Shown here piece by piece: positions 18,147 to 26,396 of a stretch of 64,000 bases of DNA. Positions within the stretch are counted from its first letter, which is position 1, and each line of letters opens with the position of its first letter. Made by a program: the position numbers and the translations under genes. Where the stretch lies: positions 1 through 64,000 of the forward strand of contig ARQU01000001.1 in the NCBI GenBank assembly GCA_000384615.1, read 5' to 3'. The notes under the pieces were generated by a model that was not told the origin of the DNA, searched no databases, and worked only from the letters and a program-made list of their open reading frames with translations. The stretch comes from an alpha proteobacterium SCGC AAA536-G10. GTDB lineage: Bacteria > Pseudomonadota > Alphaproteobacteria > Puniceispirillales > Marisalimonadaceae.

Positions 18147-18878
18147 TTAAAAATTAAATGGTGGCAGTTTTTTTATACTTTTTTTGAGAGATTCTCCCCA
18201 GCCATAAGAAATTTTCTGAAAATAAGGATCATTCTTTTCTATTCTAATTTGTTTATTAACTTGATATTTATCTTTTTTCATAGTGCAAATATCTATTGGC
18301 ATTCCAACAGAAACATTAGCTTTCATGGTACTGTCAAAAGATACCAATAAAAGTTTTATAGAGTCACCAAAAGTTGCATCTTGTTCCAATGCTCTTACTA
18401 AAATAGGCTTCCCATATTTAGTCTCACCAATTTGAAAAAAAGGTTGATCTTCAGATGCTTCAATAAAATTACCTTCAGGATAAATCAAAAATAACTTATG
18501 GGTTTGTCCCTTAAATTGCCCGCCAAGTATAAACGTAGACGAATAGGGATTTTCACCAGCTTGTCCATCAGATGCGTATTCAGTTGAAATATTTCTTAAA
18601 ATTTTACCTATAATTCTTGCTACTTGAAACATTGAATTTGCTTTTAGAATGTTTTTTTCGTTATTTTCGTGGTCTTGAATACCTTCATTGATTAGATTAA
18701 TAGTAGCTTGAGACGTTGCTAAATTTCCAGATGTAAGTAAAACGATACATTTTTCGTTATCTTCGTGCCAATTAAACATCTTTTTATTAGTATTGATATT
18801 ATCTATACCCGCATTAGTTAGAGTATCTGAGATAAAAACTAAGCCACGATTTAATTTTAGTCCTACACAGTAAGTCAT
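18147..18878 (-). CDS. Anbu-type proteasome-like protease
   Basis: Anbu (ancestral beta subunit) is a Ntn-hydrolase related to HslV and proteasome beta subunits that assembles into open helical rings. After removal of Met the N-terminal nucleophile would be Thr 2 (MTYCVGLKL). Supporting Asp near 18 (ISDTLTNAG) and Lys near 33 (NKKMF) are in place, and LLTSGNLATSQATI is the family signature. The 243-residue length is typical. It is the last gene of a four-gene run with transglutaminase-like, alpha-E and ATP-grasp genes, the conserved Anbu operon. Its physiological substrate is unknown; a role with the ATP-grasp enzyme in making and removing a peptide is a published prediction. Confidence 0.93.
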   Translation of the reverse strand: MTYCVGLKLNRGLVFISDTLTNAGIDNINTNKKMFNWHEDNEKCIVLLTSGNLATSQATINLINEGIQDHENNEKNILKANSMFQVARIIGKILRNISTEYASDGQAGENPYSSTFILGGQFKGQTHKLFLIYPEGNFIEASEDQPFFQIGETKYGKPILVRALEQDATFGDSIKLLLVSFDSTMKANVSVGMPIDICTMKKDKYQVNKQIRIEKNDPYFQKISYGWGESLKKSIKKLPPFNF

Positions 18879-18890
18879 TTTTTATCCAAC

Positions 18891-19700
18891 TTATTGATCC
18901 AATTTTTCAATACTTAACTCTAAATTTTGATTTTCAACGAATACACCATTAATAACACCCCTAACTGGAGCAATGTTATTATAATCAAAACCTTTTGCTA
19001 TAACAACGTAACTATCATCAGGAGAAACTCCGTTGGATATATCAAAACCTATCCATCCTAAATCTTCAACAAAGACCTCAGCCCAGGCGTGCATAGCAAG
19101 GTTTTGATTTTTGTTTTTTGGTAGAAAAAAACCACTTACATACCTGCATGGCAAGTTATTTAGTCGAAGGATAGATAAAAATATATGAGTATGATCTTGA
19201 CAAACCCCTACTTTATTTCTGAATGCTTCTTCAGCATTGGTTTTATAATCAGTTTTTCCACTTTTATATTTGATACTAGTTTTAATTTTATTAGATAAAG
19301 TATGAAGATTTTTAATTAGATCGCTGAAATCTATAGGATTTTTTTTATAAAAGCTAAATATATTATTACCTGGCTTCGTAAGTTTGGTGTCAGATGTATA
19401 ACACCAAAGTGGTAAGTCTTGTTTAGATGTTTTAGTAATTCCACTAGTGTTTTTAGTTTCAATTTCTCCAACGACATCATATTTAATTTTTGTAGAATTA
19501 CTTTCTATGCTCACTAAATCGACTAAGTTACCAAAATGATCAGATGAACTAAGTTCCTTTTTACCTCCTTCAATACTAATATCCCAAAATCTAATTATTT
19601 GATTGTCGTCATTTTGTGGAGTTAGTATTAATTTGTTGTAGCCAAAATTAACTATACCATTAATATCATAATTTATTTTTTGCTGAATTTTTAAAATCAT
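18891..19700 (-). CDS. transglutaminase-like cysteine protein of the Anbu operon
   Basis: The 269-residue protein has an N-terminal beta-rich region (about 1-90) followed by a transglutaminase-like domain. The catalytic triad is visible: Cys 167 in NKVGVCQDHTHI, His 204 in MHAWAEVFV and Asp 220 in GFDISNG. Such bacterial proteins usually act as peptidases or amide-bond enzymes rather than true transglutaminases. There is no signal peptide. It starts five bases after the alpha-E gene stop and ends 12 bases before Anbu, so it is co-transcribed with both. Confidence 0.9.
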   Translation of the reverse strand: MILKIQQKINYDINGIVNFGYNKLILTPQNDDNQIIRFWDISIEGGKKELSSSDHFGNLVDLVSIESNSTKIKYDVVGEIETKNTSGITKTSKQDLPLWCYTSDTKLTKPGNNIFSFYKKNPIDFSDLIKNLHTLSNKIKTSIKYKSGKTDYKTNAEEAFRNKVGVCQDHTHIFLSILRLNNLPCRYVSGFFLPKNKNQNLAMHAWAEVFVEDLGWIGFDISNGVSPDDSYVVIAKGFDYNNIAPVRGVINGVFVENQNLELSIEKLDQ

Positions 19701-19705
19701 AATTT

Positions 19706-20632
19706 TTAATGAAAATTAAATTCATCCTCTATTTCATTAGCTAATTTCATATTTAATTCTATTAGATCATTTAAAAATGAATAATTATTAGAAAACATTT
19801 TTCTTGATTTTATTTTTTTATGAATATTCTGGGCTGTTTTATAGCATTTGCTCTTATAAATATTCCTACTAAGTATGATTTTTATACAATTTATAGTTTC
19901 TTGAATAGAAAACATTAGTGATCTTGGCATATCTTTATCCGATATTAGAAAATTTGATACTTTTTTAGAGTTTATTGTATTTTGATTTTTCCACATAAAG
20001 GATCTATATGATGAAATAGATCTTAAAATCATTTCTAATTGAAAATTATTGTAATTTTCCAATCCATATAACTTTTCTTCAACGAGTAAATATTGTCTTG
20101 TATTCAATATTCTTGCAGTATTATTAAATTTTTCGATATATGTGCCTAAACTACAAAAACTCAAGATTTCGTCTTTCAACATAGTTTTCTGTAAAAAACC
20201 ATAAATAAGGGCAATTTTTTCTCTAATATTTTTTATAATAGTTTGGACTTTGTTTTCAGTTACATTTTTTTTAGTCTGTTCCTTTAAGTATAGCCAGCAA
20301 GTATTAATAGACTCCCAAACTTCAAGAGTAATAGCAACTCTAGACCTTCTTGCATTTTCTCTTGCTTTTGAAATTAACAGATAAATATTATTAGAGTTTT
20401 TTTCATCTTTAAACATAAAGTTTATAATTTTTAAACTGTCTAATTGTGTATTATTTTTTGCGAAAAATTGTCTAATTGAACTGGTTTTAAGTATCGCATC
20501 CCATTCGTTTTTTAAATTTTTGGAAGAAATGAGATGGAGTTGAAAACCACTTTCTATCAAACAAAGAATATTCTCAGTCCTTTCAATATACCTAAACATC
20601 CAAAACAAGGAATCTGCAGTACTACCTAACAT
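19706..20632 (-). CDS. alpha-E domain protein of the Anbu operon
   Basis: Alpha-E proteins (COG2307) are all-helical, with no known catalytic activity. They occur almost only with the circularly permuted ATP-grasp enzyme encoded next to this gene. The signature start is MLGSTADSLFWMFRYIERTEN, with further conserved helices ARENARRSRVAITLEVWE and SISSYRSFMW. The length of 308 residues is typical. The start overlaps the end of the ATP-grasp gene by one base. It is probably a structural or substrate-holding partner of the ligase. Confidence 0.9.
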   Translation of the reverse strand: MLGSTADSLFWMFRYIERTENILCLIESGFQLHLISSKNLKNEWDAILKTSSIRQFFAKNNTQLDSLKIINFMFKDEKNSNNIYLLISKARENARRSRVAITLEVWESINTCWLYLKEQTKKNVTENKVQTIIKNIREKIALIYGFLQKTMLKDEILSFCSLGTYIEKFNNTARILNTRQYLLVEEKLYGLENYNNFQLEMILRSISSYRSFMWKNQNTINSKKVSNFLISDKDMPRSLMFSIQETINCIKIILSRNIYKSKCYKTAQNIHKKIKSRKMFSNNYSFLNDLIELNMKLANEIEDEFNFH

Positions 20633-22059
20633 TATTCACCTAATATCCAAGTATCTTTAGTACCACCACCTTGGCTGGAATTAACTACTAAAGAATTTTT
20701 TTTTAATGCTACTCTTGTTAGACCTCCATTTGTTACAGACACACCATGGTTTGATAATAAAGCAAATGGTCTCAAATCAACATGTCTCGGGGATAAACCT
20801 TTTTTTGTAAAGATTGGGCAGGTAGACAAAGAAAGCGTTGGTTGAGCAATATAATTATTTGGATTTTTTAAAATTTTATTTTTAAATTCAGAAATTTCAC
20901 TTTTATTGGATAAAGGACCAATCAACATACCGTATCCACCAGATCCATGTACCTCTTTTACTACTAATTCATCTATAAAATCTAATACGTATTTTAAATC
21001 ATTTTGATCACTACATTTAAAAGTTTTCACATTTTTTAATATAGCTTTTTCACCAAGGTAAAAATTTATAATTTCTGGAATATAAGAATATATAGCTTTA
21101 TCGTCAGCTATTCCAGTTCCTGGTGCATTTGCTATTGTTATATTTTTGTTTCTATAGACTTCCATTAAACCAGGCACACCTAGAAAACTATCTTCCTTAA
21201 ATGTTAGAGGATCTAAATATTCGTCATCAACTCTTCTGTATAAAATATCAATTTTTTCCCATCCTCTAATGGTTTTCATTTTTAAAAATTTATCAAGAAC
21301 TCTTAAATCTTTACCTTCAACTAATTCTGCGCCTAATTGATCAGCTAAAAAGGCATGCTCAAAAAAAGCAGAATTATGAACACCTGGTGTAAGAATAGCA
21401 ATATTAGGTTCTTTTTTTTTGTTCAAAGGTGAACAATTTTTTAAAATTTTGGATAATTTATTAGGGTAATCTCTATTATCAGTTACAGCGTATTTAGAAA
21501 ATAAATCAGGAAACAATTTCATCATAGTATCTCTATTTTCAATCATATAAGAAACACCTGAGGGAACTCTCACATTATCTTCTAAAACATAAAAATCATT
21601 TTTCTCAGTTTTTATTAAGTCAATTCCAGATATATGATTATATATTTTATTTGGAGGAGTAAGACCCATCATTTCAGGAAAAAATGCAGAATTATTTTTT
21701 AATAAACTTACGGGAATTATACCTGAATTAATAATTTCTTGGTTTGAATATATATCATTAAGAAACAAATTAATCGCAATAACTCTTTGAGTTATGCCCT
21801 TAACAACTTTTTCCCACTCTCTTCTATTTATTATCCTAGGTACAATATCGAACGGTATGAGATTTTCGTCATCATTGTTCTCAGAATAGACTTTAAACGT
21901 AATTCCAGTATCTTTAAAAAATTTAAAAGCTTCTGAATTTTTTTTTGCTAGATTAGAAAAGTTTTGATTGTTAAACCAATTATAATACTTTCTATAATTC
22001 GTTCTAACTGAATCATCGCTAATAAAAGCTTCATCAATATTTTTAATTTTGTAGACCAT
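20632..22059 (-). CDS. circularly permuted ATP-grasp ligase of the Anbu operon
   Basis: COG2308-type proteins are predicted ATP-dependent carboxylate-amine ligases that form peptide or amide bonds. The 475-residue product shows FEHAFLADQLGAELVEGKDL, YRRVDDEYLDPL, NAPGTGIADDKAIYSYIP, VKEVHGSGGYGMLIGP and HVDLRPFALL, the permuted ATP-grasp core. The ATG at 22059 is preferred because the family N-terminus (SVRTNYRKYYNWF) follows at the usual distance. An in-frame start 16 codons upstream would add a hydrophobic stretch. It is first in the Anbu operon and divergent from the antiporter gene, with about 210 bases of AT-rich control region between them. Confidence 0.9.
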   Translation of the reverse strand: MVYKIKNIDEAFISDDSVRTNYRKYYNWFNNQNFSNLAKKNSEAFKFFKDTGITFKVYSENNDDENLIPFDIVPRIINRREWEKVVKGITQRVIAINLFLNDIYSNQEIINSGIIPVSLLKNNSAFFPEMMGLTPPNKIYNHISGIDLIKTEKNDFYVLEDNVRVPSGVSYMIENRDTMMKLFPDLFSKYAVTDNRDYPNKLSKILKNCSPLNKKKEPNIAILTPGVHNSAFFEHAFLADQLGAELVEGKDLRVLDKFLKMKTIRGWEKIDILYRRVDDEYLDPLTFKEDSFLGVPGLMEVYRNKNITIANAPGTGIADDKAIYSYIPEIINFYLGEKAILKNVKTFKCSDQNDLKYVLDFIDELVVKEVHGSGGYGMLIGPLSNKSEISEFKNKILKNPNNYIAQPTLSLSTCPIFTKKGLSPRHVDLRPFALLSNHGVSVTNGGLTRVALKKNSLVVNSSQGGGTKDTWILGE

Positions 22060-22269
22060 GGAAATAGTCTTTATAATTAATACTTTCAACCATAATATTA
22101 CTTTCAATTACGCTATAATTATAAATCAAAATTTTGTATTAAATTATAAACCATTGTAATTTTAAAAATAATGCCTAATAATTAAGCTCAAATTTATCTT
22201 TATGATAAAATAATTATCTAATTTTTTGTAATGATTTAATTATTTTTAACAATTTTATATAAAAATATC

Positions 22270-23814
22270 ATGGAAATGTTTTTATTTTGGATGGGTGGCG
22301 CATTAATTTGTGGACAAGTTTTTAAAATTTTATCTTTACCAATCTTAATTGGTTTTATCTTCTCTGGTTTTTTATTCAAATATTTTAATTTTGCAGATGT
22401 TAATGGTTTACTTGATTTTCCTTCAAAAATTGGTGTTGAGTTACTATTATTTTCTATTGGCCTAAAGGTTAAACCTTCGGCTTTTTTAAATTTTACCTTT
22501 TTAAAAGTCTTTTTTTTTCACGCGGCAGTAGTAAGTTTTGTTTATTTCTTTTTAATTAACTTAAACGTTAATTTAGAAGTTAAGGTTCTGTTATGTATAG
22601 CTCTAACTTTCTCAAGTACAATTATAGCATCTAAATCATTAGAAGATAGACAAGAAATTAATTCATTTCATGGTAGAATTTCTATCTTAATACTTATATT
22701 TCAAGATATTTTAGCATTAACTTTATTACTTTACACTAGTAGTAATGATCTATCATTTAATACACTATACTTACTTTTTATTCCTTTAATTATCCCTATT
22801 TTAAAAAAGTTTTTAATTAAATTAGAAACAAGTGAGGAATTAGAATTGTTAGCTTCGGTATTAATTGCGTTATTATTAGGAGGTTATCTTTTTGAAAAGT
22901 TAGGTTTAACTGGTGAAATAGGCGCACTTATTTTAGGGATGTTACTCTCTAATTATAAAAGATCACAAAATTTAGCTGAAAAAATCTGGAGTTTAAGAGA
23001 GATTTTATTATTGGCCTTTTTTATTTCACTGGGAATGAAGTTGAATTTAAGTTTTGAAATTGTTTCAGAGTCATTAATAATAATAATGCTTCTAATTATT
23101 AAATTAGTTGTGCTTTTTTTCTTATTAATTGCAGTAAATTTACGAGCTTATTCCTCCTTCTTAATTTCAATATCACTTTTAACATATTCTGAATTTTCCT
23201 TAATTTTGTTAGCGCACTGGCTTGAAATTGGAATTGTTGATAATAGTTTATTTGCAGTTTTAGTTTGTTCTGTCAGTTTAAGTTTTATTATTGGGTCTAT
23301 TTTAAATAAATATATTCATGAGATTTATGTAATTTTAGAAAAATATTTAGTTAAGTTTGAAAGAGAAAAACATCATCCTGACGAACAACCTCACACTTGT
23401 GGTGAAGCTCAAGTAATGATTGTCGGTATGGGTCGAATTGGTAATGCAATATTTGAAAATTTATCTAAAAATAACATTAAAGTGGTTGGTTTTGACGCAA
23501 ACACTGACCTTTCTTTAGATCTTTTGAAACAAGGAAAAAGAGTATCCTTTGCAGATGCCGAGGACCCAGGTTTTTGGTCTAAATTAAGGTTTGGTAAATT
23601 AACAACTATTATCCTTGCCTTGCCTGAGTTTCATGCTCAAAACTGGTCGGTAAAACAGGCTAGAAAATATGGTTTTAAAGGAAGAATAATTGTACCTACA
23701 AGATCTCAGGGTAATCCAGATTTATTAAAATCGTCTGGTGCAGATGAAATTTATGATGCCTATGATGCTGCTGGTATAGGTGTAACTGAATCTTTTCTGA
23801 GACATAATGAATAA
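22270..23814 (+). CDS. CPA2-family cation:proton antiporter with TrkA-N domain
   Basis: The protein resembles Kef/RosB-type K+ or Na+/H+ antiporters. Residues 1-355 contain about 11-12 hydrophobic helices, including the family segments LLLFSIGLKVKPS, FSSTIIASKSLEDR and IGALILGMLLSN. After a charged stretch (KFEREKHHPDEQPHT) comes a Rossmann nucleotide-binding domain from about residue 378 (VMIVGMGRIGNAIF) that probably gates transport. Whether it moves K+ or Na+ cannot be decided from sequence. A Na+ role would fit the Na+-NQR encoded elsewhere in the window. It is probably a single-gene unit. Confidence 0.88.
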   Translation: MEMFLFWMGGALICGQVFKILSLPILIGFIFSGFLFKYFNFADVNGLLDFPSKIGVELLLFSIGLKVKPSAFLNFTFLKVFFFHAAVVSFVYFFLINLNVNLEVKVLLCIALTFSSTIIASKSLEDRQEINSFHGRISILILIFQDILALTLLLYTSSNDLSFNTLYLLFIPLIIPILKKFLIKLETSEELELLASVLIALLLGGYLFEKLGLTGEIGALILGMLLSNYKRSQNLAEKIWSLREILLLAFFISLGMKLNLSFEIVSESLIIIMLLIIKLVVLFFLLIAVNLRAYSSFLISISLLTYSEFSLILLAHWLEIGIVDNSLFAVLVCSVSLSFIIGSILNKYIHEIYVILEKYLVKFEREKHHPDEQPHTCGEAQVMIVGMGRIGNAIFENLSKNNIKVVGFDANTDLSLDLLKQGKRVSFADAEDPGFWSKLRFGKLTTIILALPEFHAQNWSVKQARKYGFKGRIIVPTRSQGNPDLLKSSGADEIYDAYDAAGIGVTESFLRHNE

Positions 23815-23858
23815 ATTTTTGCTACAATTCCATTATATTTCGATTCAAGGATAAACCC

Positions 23859-24287
23859 ATGAAAAATGAATTACCAACAGAAACTATAACTATTGATAAT
23901 ATTGAAAGAATATATGATTTCATCTTCGCTCCTTATGTAAAACAACTTAAATTATCTTTTTTAAAAATAGAAGAGGGAAGGGTAGTAGCTAGGTTAGAAA
24001 ACTCAAAAGAATATCAGTTTGTCACTGGAGCTCTTTCTGGACAGGTGATAATGTCTGTTATTGACACAACTATGTCAATTGCCATGAACACATCTTTAAA
24101 ATCACAGAGAGGGACACTTTCACAAAATAATAACTTTATACGTCCTGCATTCGGAGATTATTTTATTATTGAAAGTGTGGTTCAAAGATTTGGGAGTACT
24201 ATCGCAATTGGAGAAACAAAAGTATATTCAGAAAATAATAAAAATGACATTTTATGCCATTCCACTTCAACATTTCCGCTTAAGTAG
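23859..24287 (+). CDS. PaaI-like hotdog thioesterase
   Basis: This 142-residue hotdog-fold protein of the PaaI/acyl-CoA thioesterase type has the region VTGALSGQVIMSVIDTTMSIAMN, equivalent to the central helix, and RGTLSQNNNFIRPA, equivalent to the T-x-x-x-n-f-x-x-p strand. The usual catalytic Asp/Glu of the central helix is matched by the Asp of VIDTTMS. The substrate is an acyl-CoA of unknown type. The start has AAGGA nearby. It lies alone between the antiporter and the Gfo/Idh gene. Confidence 0.83.
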   Translation: MKNELPTETITIDNIERIYDFIFAPYVKQLKLSFLKIEEGRVVARLENSKEYQFVTGALSGQVIMSVIDTTMSIAMNTSLKSQRGTLSQNNNFIRPAFGDYFIIESVVQRFGSTIAIGETKVYSENNKNDILCHSTSTFPLK

Positions 24288-24317
24288 CTGTAATGTAATG
24301 ATTAAAATGGAATATAA

Positions 24318-25277
24318 ATAACAACTAGTGTAGCCATTATTGGTTTGGGTGTAATGGGTACTCGTATGATGAAGCATATGAGGTTACACAAGAAATTTAG
24401 ACCAGATTATTTATGGGATCCTAGCTCAATTGCTTGTGCAAATGCTATAAAACTAGATTGTAAATCTAAAATTATGAAAAGTGCTAATGATGCGATTGAA
24501 AAAGCAGACTTAGTTTATTTAGCATGTCCACCAACTGTAAGGGAAATATATGCTACTAAAACTGTTGAAATGGGAAAAGCTCTTTTTTTAGAAAAACCAT
24601 TTGGTATAAACATTCAAGAAAGTAGAGATTTTATTAAAAAACTTCAAAATTATGATGTTCCCATGGCTGTAAATTTTACTCAAGCATCAGGAGTTGCTTT
24701 AGCTGATATATTAAAAAGCAAAAATAGTGACGAAATGGGAGAAATGTTAGGTGTTGACATAATAGTTACATATTCATCTTGGCCTCGCCAGTGGCAAAAA
24801 GAAGCTGATTGGCTTAGATTTAAAAAAGAGGGCGGTATGACAAGAGAGGTAATATCTCATTTTATATTTTTTACTGAACGTGTTTTAGGTCCTCTTAAAC
24901 TAATTTGGGCTAATACTTCATATCCTAAAAATCAAGAATTATGTGAAACTTCTGTATTAGCCAAATTAGAAAATGAAAATGGTTTGCCCGTTAATATTTT
25001 TGCAAGTGTTGGCGGCATGCAACCAGACCGACAGGAACTTACAATCAAAGGCTCTAAAAATAGTAGAAAAGTATCTGAGTTCTTCAAGGAAGCAGTGTCT
25101 AGTGGTAACAAATTTATTTCTCTTAGAGAAGAGCCTAAAGATCCAAGGGCAGTAAGCTTAAAAGCCCAACTTGATAACTTGGTTCTTAAAATAAATAATA
25201 AACCTAATAGTTTAGCAACGATTCATGAGGCTTTTAGAGTTCAAAAACTTGTGGAAGAAATATTATCAAAAACATAA
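24318..25277 (+). CDS. Gfo/Idh/MocA-family oxidoreductase with an unusual start
   Basis: These enzymes oxidise or reduce sugars, inositols and related compounds with NAD(P). The Rossmann loop VAIIGLGVMGTRMM and the EKP signature (LFLEKPFG), followed by the C-terminal GFO/IDH domain with GGMTREVISHF, are clear. In frame, the first strand of the fold is preceded by ITTS and a stop. The only ordinary start codon, a TTG at 24345, would cut off that strand. An ATA at 24318, with GGA six bases upstream, gives a complete fold, so either a rare ATA start or a base error is implied. The true start is uncertain; the substrate is unknown. Confidence 0.82.
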   Translation: MTTSVAIIGLGVMGTRMMKHMRLHKKFRPDYLWDPSSIACANAIKLDCKSKIMKSANDAIEKADLVYLACPPTVREIYATKTVEMGKALFLEKPFGINIQESRDFIKKLQNYDVPMAVNFTQASGVALADILKSKNSDEMGEMLGVDIIVTYSSWPRQWQKEADWLRFKKEGGMTREVISHFIFFTERVLGPLKLIWANTSYPKNQELCETSVLAKLENENGLPVNIFASVGGMQPDRQELTIKGSKNSRKVSEFFKEAVSSGNKFISLREEPKDPRAVSLKAQLDNLVLKINNKPNSLATIHEAFRVQKLVEEILSKT

Positions 25278-25285
25278 GAGCATTT

Positions 25286-26277
25286 TTAATTAGGCAAACT
25301 TTTTATCCATTTCACCATTTTTTTTCGGGCAATGTCTGTTTGTCGAGGAGATAAAATAGCACCTGCAATTACATGTGAATATTTATCGTCAAACTCTGAC
25401 ATTTTTACATTTATAGTTTTCGTTTTACCTCCCCAATTTTCAATAAATTCAACAGTTTTTTTAGGTTCAACAACTTTGTCATCCATTGAAAAATAAAATA
25501 AAGCAGGATTATTTACATTACTAAAGTCTTTATTATTAATTTTTTTGACTAATCTAGCCATTGGTATAAGAGCCTTTGTCGGATATGATAATGTCCAAAA
25601 TTTTTTGTCTAATTCGTTTCTGGGTTTTATAGTTCTTGTTTTTCCTATAAATAAATGCAACCAATATTCAGAATAAGGCCATGAAATCAAATTGGCTAAT
25701 TTATGATTTATACCAAAATTAGGTGAAATAAATATATATCCTAATATTGTTTTTGAAAGATTTTCATTTAATGCTGAAATAGCACTCAATGTGCCACCAG
25801 TTGAAGTAGAAATTAAAATTACCTTTTGACCAATTCTACTTCCAATTTCAATAGCTTCATGTAGGTCATTAACCCAGTTAGATATAGATGACAAACCCAT
25901 TGCATCAGAACTTCTTCCGTGGCCTGTTAATCTTGTATAAAATATATTTGCACTTATATCTTTTCCAATTAAATCAGGAAGGGGACGCACTTCTTCTGAT
26001 GAAGCAGAGAAGCCATGTATATATACAATTGAAATTTTAGTTTTAGTATTTTTCTTTCTAGACCAAACTATTTTTTTTGAACATTTTTTTTTAGATCAGA
26101 AAATTGACTTTCTTTGTTTTTTAAATATTGGTCTAAGTCATTTCCAATCAAATTGATATTAAAACTACTTTTAAAATTTATATTATTTTTATGCATAGTG
26201 AAAATAAGTGTTATAAAAAAAATTAAAGCGACTAAGAAAAATATAAATTTGTTTTTGATGACTGAAACACCTTTCAA
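25286..26277 (-). pseudogene. alpha/beta hydrolase split by a -1 frameshift at an A8 tract
   Basis: The 5' part (26277-26068) encodes 69 residues with a membrane anchor (IFFLVALIFFITLIF) and ends KKNVQKK then stop. The 3' part is open from 26071 to 25286 in the -1 frame and reads IVWSRKK, then IVYIHGFSASSEE (oxyanion loop), ISTSTGGTLSA (nucleophile elbow) and KYSHVIAGA (His). The two parts join perfectly within eight A bases (26071-26078). The joined product of about 330 residues matches a known type of anchored hydrolase with DLDQYL...KKIVW before the core. It could be one missing A in the assembly, slippage on A AAA AAA, or a real mutation. It converges on the Gfo/Idh gene. Confidence 0.85.
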
Positions 26278-26396
26278 AATTATAGAATATTCTAATTATA
26301 AAAATTAATTAAAACATTTCTATATTAGAAAAAACTATTGTTTATTTAATTAAAAATATGGTTAAAAATAATTTAATATTATTTAGGTTAATTTAA

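Noticed and set aside
22060-22107. Longer start for the ATP-grasp protein adding a hydrophobic leader (VILWLKVLIIKTI).
   Set aside because: The leader is not expected in this cytoplasmic family, and the ATG at 22059 gives the normal N-terminus.
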